Assembly: GCA_024500155.1 (NCBI GenBank)
Contig: CM044869.1
Span: 50,981,898-51,045,897, forward strand
DNA: 64,000 nt
Direction of reading: 5' to 3'
DNA from: Chenopodium formosanum
Taxonomy: Eukaryota > Streptophyta > Magnoliopsida > Caryophyllales > Amaranthaceae
The first letter of the stretch is position 1. Each line of letters starts with the position of its first letter. Position numbers and translations under genes: made by a program. Positions 56,601 through 64,000 of the stretch are shown piece by piece. The notes under the pieces were generated by a model. That model did not search any database. It worked only from the letters and a program-made list of their open reading frames with translations, and had not been told where the DNA came from.

Positions 56601-58627
56601 AGTGATGTAAATCGCAGCTTGGGTGCGGAGCATACTGCCGTACAACAAGGTGAGGTCGGTGAGGTCGGTGAGGTCAGTGATACTACTCAAGATGAAGTGA
56701 GTGAGGAAATATTGGGCCGAGGACAGCGTGTAAAGTACCCGTCAATAAAACTTCGTGATTGTGTTACGCATACTATACGGAAAAATAAAGTCCCATCGTT
56801 GTCATCCGCGGAATCATCTTCCTCAGGTACTCCTTATCCTATAACCTATTTTTTTAATTATGATCGGTTTTCCGAAAAACATAGAAATTATATTGCTGCA
56901 ATTACAGAGGTACAGATTCCGAGATCCTTTAAAGAGGCAATGAAACATGAAGGGTGGAGAAATGCAATGGCATCCGAGATTAAGGCTTTAGAAGATCAAG
57001 GTACGTGGACCTTGGAGACACTTCCAGAAGGGAAGAGAGCACTTGGAAGCAAGTGGGTGTACACTGAGAAGAGAGATGAGGAAGGGAAGCTGATTAGATT
57101 AAAAGCTAGATTGGTTATTTTGGGTAATCATCAAGAGGAAGACATAGACTACAATGAAACGTTTGCACCAGTGGCAAAGATGTCTACAGTTCGTACTTTT
57201 CTGGCTGTAGCGGCGGTGAAGCAATGGGAAGTGCATCAAATGGATGTACACAATGCCTTTCTACATGGAGAGCTGGAGGAGGAGATTTACATGAAAGTTC
57301 CCCCCGGGTTTCAGGAAAATAATTCAGACAAGGTGTGCAAAATGAATAAATCGTTGTACGGGCTAAAACAGGCGCCAAGGTGTTGGTTCAAGAAATTGTC
57401 CGTGGCTCTTAAGAAATACGGTTTCAAGCAGTCATATAATGACTATTCGCTGTTTACTTTGACGAAAGGTAAATTGCAATTGAATGTGTTAGTGTATGTA
57501 GATGACATGATTATTGCTTGTAACAGTAAATTTGCATTGGAAAGTTTTAAAGCATATCTGTGTGAATGTTTTAAAATGAAAGATCTAGGAGCCGTGAAAT
57601 ATTTTTTGGGTTTAGAAGTAGCCCGTAGCAAACATGGATTTTATGTATGTTAGAGAAAGTACGCCTTGGATATTATTTCAATAACAGGATTGTTTGGTGC
57701 TAAACCTGCAGATTTTCCCATGGAGCAGAATCACAAGCTAGCAGTTTCACGGGGGAAGGAGTTTGCGGATGTTGAGAGATATAGGCGTTTGGTTGGACGT
57801 CTAATATATCTGGTTGTGACTAGACCAGACTTGGCATATTCAGTACATATTCTGTCTCAGTTTATGCGATCTCCAACGGAATTGCATTGGGAAGCAGCTT
57901 TGAGAGTAGTTCGTTATTTAAAGAAGTGCCCGGGCCAAGGTATTCTTCTTCGATCTGATAGTGCTTTGCAATTAGAAGGATGGTGTGACTCAGATTGGGC
58001 AGGTTGTCCATTGACTAGACGATCTTTGACTGGTTGGTTTGTGTTGCTTGGTTTCTCTCCTGTGTCGTGGAAGACCAAGAAACAACCTACGGTGGCTACA
58101 AGTTCGTCAGAAGCAGAGTATCGGGCAATCACGGGCGTGACATGTGAGTTGAAGTGGTTGAAGAGAATGCTTCGAGATTTAGGGGTTGAACACAAGCAAG
58201 GGATGAAAGTTTTCTGTGATAGTCAGTCAGCTCTACATATTGCTAATAATCCAGTTTTTCATGAGCGAACCAAGCATATTGAAGTTGATTGTCATTTTAT
58301 TAGAGATGCGATTCAAGAGGGTCTCATATGTCCATCATATGTGTCTACGAAGTTACAGTTAGCAGATATTTTCACGAAGGCGTTGGGAAAGGCACAATTT
58401 GAGTTTATTCTTCGCAAGATGGGCATTCGGGATCTACATGCTCCATCTTGAGGGGGGATGTTGAGATAATATTTTGGAAGATAATATTTTAGGAAATATT
58501 GTTAGCTATCTTTATGTAAATATTTGATTTGATATTGTTCCTAAGATAATTAGGAATATTTTATTGTAACCTATATATGTACTTGTGGTGATATAATGAA
58601 ATCTTGAGGAATTGAGTTAATTTGACA
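53614..58627 (+). mobile_element. Copia-3, young LTR retrotransposon in the 5' leader of K3
   Basis: LTRs of 169 bp at 53614-53782 and 58459-58627 are identical as far as I can read. The TSD is AAAAC (53609-53613, 58628-58632). PBS TGGTATACAGAGCC follows the left LTR and the purine tract GAGGGGGGA precedes the right. 5014 bp. It sits 25 bp upstream of the K3 ATG and separates it from its TATA box (58804-58797). Confidence 0.95.
53838..58451 (+). pseudogene. Copia-3 gag-pol polyprotein: one frame, two nonsense codons
   Basis: A single frame from ATG 53838 (a second ATG lies at 53844) to TGA 58449-58451, interrupted only by TAA at 56511-56513 and TAG at 57651-57653. Gag UBN2 domain, zinc knuckle CTHCNREGHDKESC, an Arg/Gly-rich stretch (about 290-310), protease PWIVDTGASNHVTND, GAG-pre-integrase DLWHQRMGHPSEKV, integrase DLVHIDLWGSYKVPSS and VRSDNGTEF and GTPQQNGRVERKHQ. 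RT: NETFAPVAKMSTVRTFLAVA, QMDVHNAFLHGELEEEIYMK, VLVYVDDMIIACNS. RNase H: WCDSDWAGCPLTRRSLTGWF, SSSEAEYRAI, HERTKHIEVDCHFI. Both stops lie after the integrase, so gag, protease and integrase could still be translated as one 891-residue product. Confidence 0.92.
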
Positions 58628-58632
58628 AAAAC

Positions 58633-58907
58633 AGAACTTAAGTTGGTGAATCAAGTTGATTCAAATGGATGGAATGTTTATTTTTTTTGTTGTGATTGAA
58701 GGAAAAACAGAAGGAAATTTGGACTTTTGGAGTATGTAGTACGTGGAAATTGAATGAGTTGATGATGAAATGAATTAGAATGTTAGTGTGAAAGGGTATT
58801 TATAATGGTATGTGTTTATTTGTTACTTTATATCCAAAGTTCCATACTATACAAACCGATTAATCTTTGATTTATCCATTTGTTGTAGTTAGTTAAGTCG
58901 GTTATCA
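58633..58907 (-). promoter_or_regulatory. K3 leader and promoter, displaced by Copia-3 and cut by a LINE
   Basis: Continues the K3 leader beyond Copia-3 (ACAGAACTTAAGTTGG). TATAAATA at 58804-58797. The conserved block starts about 58857 (TTAATCTTTGATTTATCCAT, GTTAGTTAAGTCGGTTATC) and stops at the RTE LINE junction, so the inverted-repeat arms are missing. Confidence 0.6.
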
Positions 58908-60039
58908 TATGGTCTTTATTGATTTAGAGAAGGCATATGACAAGGTGCCAAGAGAGATACTTTGGTGGGCAATGTTGAAGAAAGGTATCCCACGAAGGTA
59001 TGTAGACCTAGTTAAGGATATGTATCGGGATGTGTCAACAAATGTGAGGACATGCGGAGGGTTGACAAAAGATTTCCCTATTACAATCGGATTGCATCAA
59101 GGGTCTGCATTAAGCCCTTTTCTTTTTGCAACGGTTCTAGACGAATTAACTAGACCAATTCAAGATGAGGTTCCATGGTGTATGCTGTTCGCAGATGATA
59201 TCGTTTTGGTGGATGAGACTAAGGATGGGGTTAATGTCAAGTTGGAGCAATGGAGGCAAAGGTTGGAATCTAGAGGGTTTAAGCTAAGTCGGAGTAAGAC
59301 TGAATATTTGGTATGTCGTTTTGGCACTCAGAGGGGGACAAGCAATGAAGTGGTGAGTTTGGATGGAAAGGATTTGACCATGAGTGAATGTTTTAAGTAC
59401 CTAGGGTCGATCATCCAGAAGAATGGTGACATTGATCAAGACGTGACCCACAGGATTAAGTCAGGGTGGCTTAAATGGAGAGCGGCCACGGGAGTGCTAT
59501 GCGACCGCAGCATTCCCTTAAAGTTGAAGGGAAAATTCTACAGGACTGCCATAAGACCAGTGTTGCTCTATGGTACAGAATGTTGGGCTTCTAAGAAAGA
59601 GCATATTAAAAAGATGGAGGTTACGGAAATGCGCATGTTAAGGTGGATGTGTGGAAACACTTTAAGAGATAGAATCAGAAATGAGGTTATTCGCAAGAAA
59701 GTAGGTGTGGCGGGCATTGTAGATAAATTAAGGGAAAATCGTCTGCGTTGGTTTGGACATGTAAGACGGAGACCCGAGGGTGCACCGGTGCGAAGAGTGG
59801 AAGAGTGGGACCATGGAGGGATTAAACGAGGAAGAGGGAGACCAAAGATGACTTGGTTGGAAGGAGTGAGGAAGGATATGAAGTGCATGGATTTACGTGA
59901 GGATGAAGTTTTGGATCGTAAGGGATGGAGGAGAAAGATTTATGTTGATGACTACACGGAATAATCAAATTTGGTTCATGTTAGCCGACCCCACTTTTGG
60001 GATTAAGGCTTTGATTGATTGATTGATTGATTGATTGAA
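58906..60039 (+). mobile_element. 5'-truncated RTE-clade LINE with open RT fragment
   Basis: The 351-residue ORF 58909-59964 starts inside the RT: MVFIDLEKAYDKVPREILWW, ITIGLHQGSALSPFLFATVL, CMLFADDIVLV (catalytic FADD intact), KYLGSIIQKNGDIDQDVTHR. It then has the RTE C-terminal region (LLYGTECWASKKEHIKKMEV, RWFGHVRRRPEGAPVRRVEE). The 3' end GCCGACCCCACTTTTGGGAT followed by (TTGA)n is typical of plant RTE elements. The endonuclease and N-terminal RT are absent. The open frame suggests a fairly recent insertion. Confidence 0.88.
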
Positions 60040-60329
60040 TTATGATGAAATAGTTTTTATTATTATGCCGCTACTTTTGTTTTAATTATTATTGAAGCCT
60101 CTACAAGTATCCGTCTATACTACGAGTACTTGAGTACTTCATATCTTATAGTGATAGACTTTGTAAGTTTGTGTAAATAAGAATTAAAAACCTGAATTTG
60201 AGCGATACTTTCATGTAAATAAGAATTATGATCAACTAATAAAACTATACGTTTGTCATCATCTGGAAATTGGAATAGGGTACTTATTGAGATGTTCTTT
60301 AGAGAGAAGATTGTCCGATTTGACATTAA

Positions 60330-60500
60330 TATGGTTTGGTTTAGTTTGAGAAATGTCTAACCGTATTTTTACATTTTGGTTCGAGAAATATCAAACCATA
60401 TTTTTATGCTTTGGTTTGGTTCGAGAAATGTCAAACTGTATTTTTACGATTTGATTTGGTTCGAGAAATGTCAAACCATACTTAGTTTTACGATTTGACC
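60330..60500. repeat. 40-bp tandem repeat
   Basis: GAGAAATGTC or GAGAAATATC starts units at 60348, 60383, 60423 and 60463 (spacing 35, 40, 40). Each unit reads roughly TTCGAGAAATGTCAAACC then ATATTTTTACG and TTTGGTTTGG. Non-coding. Confidence 0.85.
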
Positions 60501-61073
60501 CTAATTATTCCTATTAACTTGACCCGGCTAACTCAAGTTGAACACTACTTTAATCAAAGAGTTCTAGTCAACTAACTGTAATTAGTCATACTAGCTTGAT
60601 CTGCTTTAATTGAACACTTTATTTAAAGAATTCTGGTGACATAAATTTATAGCCCGTGCTTAAGTAGTGAAGAGATAAAAGGATTAAAAAGTAAAAGAAA
60701 ATGGACATAGAAGCTACTAATTATAAAGAAAGAAAAAACAAATTGCAGTCTCTGTTTTTATTAGGATCATATAACTAACACACCAATGTAACAATGTTCA
60801 TATGTCAATGAAAATTAATCAAGAAACGAAACAATAAATCTCAGTTGGACCTAATACTGAGAAATCATACTCATTGACACACTAGTATCACTAACATACC
60901 TAGAATTATTCAGAACATTTATGACATAAACGAGTCTAATTTTGTACTAAAAAATCAAACTAGTAAGCCAAGAAATAAGCTACTGACATGCCAAGAAATA
61001 ACAGATTTCTGAAGCAACTATATTCTGTAGCAAACGAACAGACATTTCATGTTAATCACTCCCATCAGACATT
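60500..61073 (-). other. 3' flank of K4
   Basis: Homologous to the K2 flank (12560-13137): GACCCGGCTAACTCAAGTTG, ATAAATTTATAGCCCGTGCT, AAGCAACTATATTCTGT. AATAAA at 60762-60757, about 310 bp beyond the stop codon. No gene. Confidence 0.6.
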
Positions 61074-61997
61074 TCACCTTGCTGCCTCGCGAGTGTTACT
61101 GTCGTCGATAGCACCTTCAGACTCTGCAGCTGCACTAGTGATGGTAGCAGGCTGCAGTTGAATTGTAGACCAGGGCCCAGCAGACGGTACTGATGTGCTG
61201 CCAAAAGGCGCATTCCTCGGCACAAGAAACGGGTGTTTCAGGAGTTGAGTTATTGTAGTCCCGACATCTGCAGGAAACACACACACCTCAATGAAGCTCT
61301 TAAGCCCTTTGTCTTGTACCTTTTTCCAAAGCCTCATATCCATTAATCGCGATGTGCTGTCTGCAGCATCCTTATTCACCATCTGTAGTGCGCACAACCC
61401 AACACAGTATATCTCAGACCGCTCTATCATTCGAGTAATAACAGCATCATACTTTGGACTAGTCTTGGGTGCAAGAATGGTCGTGACAATCAAATCTCCT
61501 AGCTTAATCGTGCCTGAATTTCCAACAACAAAGATGTTTTCGCACTTGAGATCATTGTGAATAATCGGTTCATTTTGACTGTGAAGAAAATCAAGCCCTG
61601 TCAGAATCTGTTGACACCATTTCTTGATTTCAGGACTGTTTTCTTTAATCTGATGTTTCTGAGTGTAATCCTTCAAATTCCCAGAATAAAGCTCAGTAAT
61701 CATGTTGAACTCAACTGTGGTTTCTGCGTCAACCCAATAATGGTAGCATTTGATTATATTCTGATGATTATAACTCTTCAACAACTTAGCTTCTCTAACC
61801 AAAGTAAGAAGATCATTATGTTTAAGAAATTTCTTACACCAAGCAACTTCTCTGCCATTATTGTTGTCATATCCCAAATAAACTTCTTTATGATCGCCTT
61901 CATCAATCAGCTTACTGTACCTTGTGTATCGCCCTGTAGGATCTTTCTCCATAACCGTATAATCGTCGTCTCCTGCGCTTGAACTCGAACCCGCCAT
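61074..61997 (-). CDS. K4: WNK-like protein kinase without PF2 domain
   Basis: An intact single-exon ORF of 307 residues (MAGSSSSAGDDDYTVMEKDP). WNK features: DEGDHKEVYLGYD (Lys37 in beta2), GREVAWCKKF (no beta3 Lys), WVDAETTVEFNMITELYSGN, IIHNDLKCENIFVVG (Asp149, Asn154) and KLGDL (Asp168). The activation loop is short (IVTTILAPKTSPKYDAVITR) and runs straight into IERSEIYCVGLCALQM, without GTPEFMAPE. After the C-lobe (ITQLLKHPFLVPRNAP) the protein jumps to AAAESEGAIDDSNTREAAR, the end of the K1-type tail. The PF2-like region and minisatellite of K1 are absent. It is the only complete and undisturbed copy in the window. Its substrate is unknown and it may be a pseudokinase or regulator. Confidence 0.85.
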   Translation of the reverse strand: MAGSSSSAGDDDYTVMEKDPTGRYTRYSKLIDEGDHKEVYLGYDNNNGREVAWCKKFLKHNDLLTLVREAKLLKSYNHQNIIKCYHYWVDAETTVEFNMITELYSGNLKDYTQKHQIKENSPEIKKWCQQILTGLDFLHSQNEPIIHNDLKCENIFVVGNSGTIKLGDLIVTTILAPKTSPKYDAVITRMIERSEIYCVGLCALQMVNKDAADSTSRLMDMRLWKKVQDKGLKSFIEVCVFPADVGTTITQLLKHPFLVPRNAPFGSTSVPSAGPWSTIQLQPATITSAAAESEGAIDDSNTREAAR

Positions 61998-62268
61998 TGC
62001 TAGTTAAGAATAACAGCAAAACAGAACTAAAGAAAGATTTGTAATGGAATCAAGCTAAAGAAAGATGGATGGAATTTTTAGGAGGAAAAACAGAATGTTT
62101 GAAATAATGGGTTGATGATGAAATGAATTAGAATGGTAATGTAGAAGGGTATTTATAGGGGTAAGTGTTTGGGTTGTTACTTATATACAAACCGACTAAT
62201 CTTCAGCTGTAATAGTTAGTTAAGTCAGTTATCAAGATCAAGATTTAGAAAATGCCCTTTCTTGATTT
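61998..62268 (-). promoter_or_regulatory. K4 leader and promoter
   Basis: TATAAATA at 62157-62150, about 155 bp before the ATG. The conserved block is about 62190-62268, with arms ATCAAGA and TCTTGAT around TTTAGAAAATGCCCTT. Confidence 0.6.
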
Positions 62269-62468
62269 AAAAAAAAAAAATGATTAACAGGTTTTATTTT
62301 TAAATGACTAGTTGATAACTACCAAAAATAAAACGATTGTGGAAAATATTGAAAAATGTGACCTTGTGAAGTAGTTGTGAGTATACGTACGAAATAACAT
62401 ACTGTATTAATAATGGTAAATATTTGGTTGTTAATTATGTACAAACCATAATACGGAGTATAAACAAA

Positions 62469-62552
62469 CCCATTAATCTTCAATCTATCCACTTGTAGTT
62501 AGTTCAATCTGTTATCAAGATCAAGAATTAGAAAATGCCCTTTCTTGATTTT
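62469..62552 (-). promoter_or_regulatory. Second upstream copy of the conserved block at K4
   Basis: CATTAATCTTCAATCTATCC, TTAGTTCAATCTGTTATC, then ATCAAGAATTAGAAAATGCC and CTTTCTTGATTTT. It lies 280 bp beyond the first block in the same orientation, so K4 has two blocks where the others have one. No kinase sequence lies between them; this is a duplicated promoter segment or the stub of a lost gene. Confidence 0.55.
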
Positions 62553-63490
62553 TTGTTTATTTTTTATTTCATCTAATTTTATTAAGTGACTACCTAACTA
62601 AATTGTTTGTTTGAAAACATTGAAAAAAATGTGTTATGCGTGACTAGTGACATGCAATTTTATGAATATTCTAAATGTTCTTCCCACAATTCCAAAATAA
62701 CTAACAAACTCTGGTTACATTTCTTTATTCAATAAATTCCTTTACTTTTCCCTCAATAAAGATTTTTATTTTTTATTTTATCAAAGAGACATTTCATTTC
62801 ATAAAAGTGATTATTAACTAACAAAAATCGTTTTTTGGTAAAGACTTATATATGATTTTTACTTAGAATCATTAGAGAGAAAGCTTTGGTTATGCAGGTC
62901 AATCTAAAGAATTTAGTGATTTTAAAACACTCAATTTATTTTCAATTTATGACATAAATTTTCTTTAATTTGTCCTTTATTTATTTAATTAAATGGTATT
63001 CATAATTCTAACATTTTGTTGATGGCAGGTACAAATAATATTAAATGAATTTTAATTCCTTAATTGTTAAAGTATTGAAGCTACACATTAATAAGAATTA
63101 TTTTAATTATATTTTCCTACAAGTTAGCCAATTTAATTAAACTATTGATGAACTGAGTCTTATCAAACACATATTTTTTCAAGTAAATGTGAATCTACAC
63201 TCTACCCTTAGTAGTCTAAAGTGATTGGGGTAGAAATATTATTATTAGCAGGTTATATTGAAACAGAAATTTAAATAAGTTATGTTAAGTAGGTTTAATT
63301 TTAATTTTAGAGGACAAATGGCCTGGCTTTGCCCTGCTCACCTAGTCACCTCTTCTTAAGGAGTATATAATTTCAGAGTAGTAGAGGTTGCATAAACATA
63401 GTCAAAGATAGCCTCATCATCAATCAAGACCCTATTAGTAGAGAACTAGAGATGACACGATAATACCACACACTTGCAAGCTCTCAATGT
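62553..63490. other. Spacer between K4 and K5
   Basis: AT-rich, without a gene. 63000-63170 resembles 360-510 upstream of K0, showing duplication together with the genes. Confidence 0.45.
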
Positions 63491-64000
63491 CATACTAACT
63501 TGATCCGGCTCAAGAGTTGACACTTTATTTGAGATCTCTAGTGACGGAAATATATTGCCCGTGGCCCCGTGCTTAAGACGCTTAATAGTAAGTTACAGAG
63601 TAACGAGAGAGGATTGAATTGAAATTAGACGCATAATAGTAAGTTATAGAGTAACGAGATTATGAGAGAATTGAAAAGTAAAGAAATTGTACGCAAGGAC
63701 ACTAACTATAAAGCCTCAAGTTTTATTAAAATCTTATAACTAAGTAACTAACACACCAATGTTCATGTGTCTAAAACACACAATTACAATGAAAATTAAT
63801 CAAGAAACGAAACAAAAAAATCTCAATTGGACCTAATACTGAGAAATCATACTTATTGACACACTAAGTATCACTAACGTACCTAGATTTATTCAGAACA
63901 TTTCTGTACTATGACATAAACTGATGAGTCTAGAAATGAGCTACTGACATGCCAAGAAATAACAGATTTCTGAAGCAACTATACTCTGTCTTCCTGTTGC
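63491..64000 (-). other. 3' flank of a further kinase copy (K5), CDS beyond the edge
   Basis: AACTTGATCCGGCTCAAGAG, CACACCAATGTTCATGTGTC, AAGCAACTATACTCTGTCTT, in the order seen in the 3' flanks of K2 and K4. AATAAA at 63727-63722. By comparison with K2, the stop codon of K5 should lie roughly 40-60 bp beyond position 64000. Confidence 0.7.

Noticed and set aside
60010..60039. An independent GATT microsatellite
   Set aside because: It directly follows the conserved 3' end of the RTE LINE, where such tails are normal.
62440..62462. A Stowaway MITE suggested by aatacggagtat
   Set aside because: Only one end-like string with no partner or TA-flanked inverted copy nearby; the same holds for 3130 and 44495.

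Overview
This is a stretch of nuclear DNA from a flowering plant, most likely a eudicot. Evidence: tRNA-Met-primed Copia elements, an Athila-type Gypsy element, plant L1-type and RTE-type LINEs, Mutator/FAR1 and Ulp1 genes with GT-AG introns, Stowaway, hAT and Helitron elements, an F-box gene and WNK-type kinase genes. I cannot name the species.

The host backbone is a tandem array of short WNK-like kinase genes, all on the minus strand: K0 (5' end only, left edge), K1 (1456-2799), K2 (13138-23849, split in three), K3 (52254-53588, frameshifted), K4 (61074-61997, intact) and the 3' flank of a further copy K5 at the right edge. Each copy carries the same module: 3' flank with an AATAAA-type signal, a single-exon CDS, a TATAAATA box about 140-160 bp before the ATG, and a conserved ~80 bp upstream block. 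K1 and K4 keep the catalytic Lys/Asp/Asn/Asp set, but every copy that can be read lacks the APE/P+1 segment. K2 and K3 have also lost the catalytic Asp. The only other host gene is a dead F-box gene (44759-46650).

Nearly everything else is transposable elements that landed in this array, most with readable target-site duplications (TSDs). 3729-12428: L1-type LINE carrying a 2.6 kb solo LTR and a hAT-type MITE. 13959-20399: Copia-1 in K2, itself carrying a Mutator-like non-autonomous element. 20517-23637: Copia-2, a gag-less derivative, also in K2. About 24.1-42.6 kb: a Mutator-like element with a FAR1-type transposase and a convergent Ulp1-like peptidase gene, split by a 9.1 kb internally deleted Athila (27426-36524). 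42.9-46.6 kb: a Helitron end, two SINEs, two Stowaway MITEs and a whole short Helitron, two of these inside the F-box gene. 47211-52049: Copia-4 in the 3' flank of K3. 53614-58627: Copia-3 in the 5' leader of K3, with identical LTRs. 58906-60039: a 5'-truncated RTE LINE at the K3 promoter block.

The main points of interest are the decaying kinase array with variable repeat tails and a conserved promoter palindrome, a dispersed ~20 bp motif found only in introns and spacers of the Ulp1-carrying Mutator element, and the F-box gene, whose frame is restored exactly when two transposons are subtracted.
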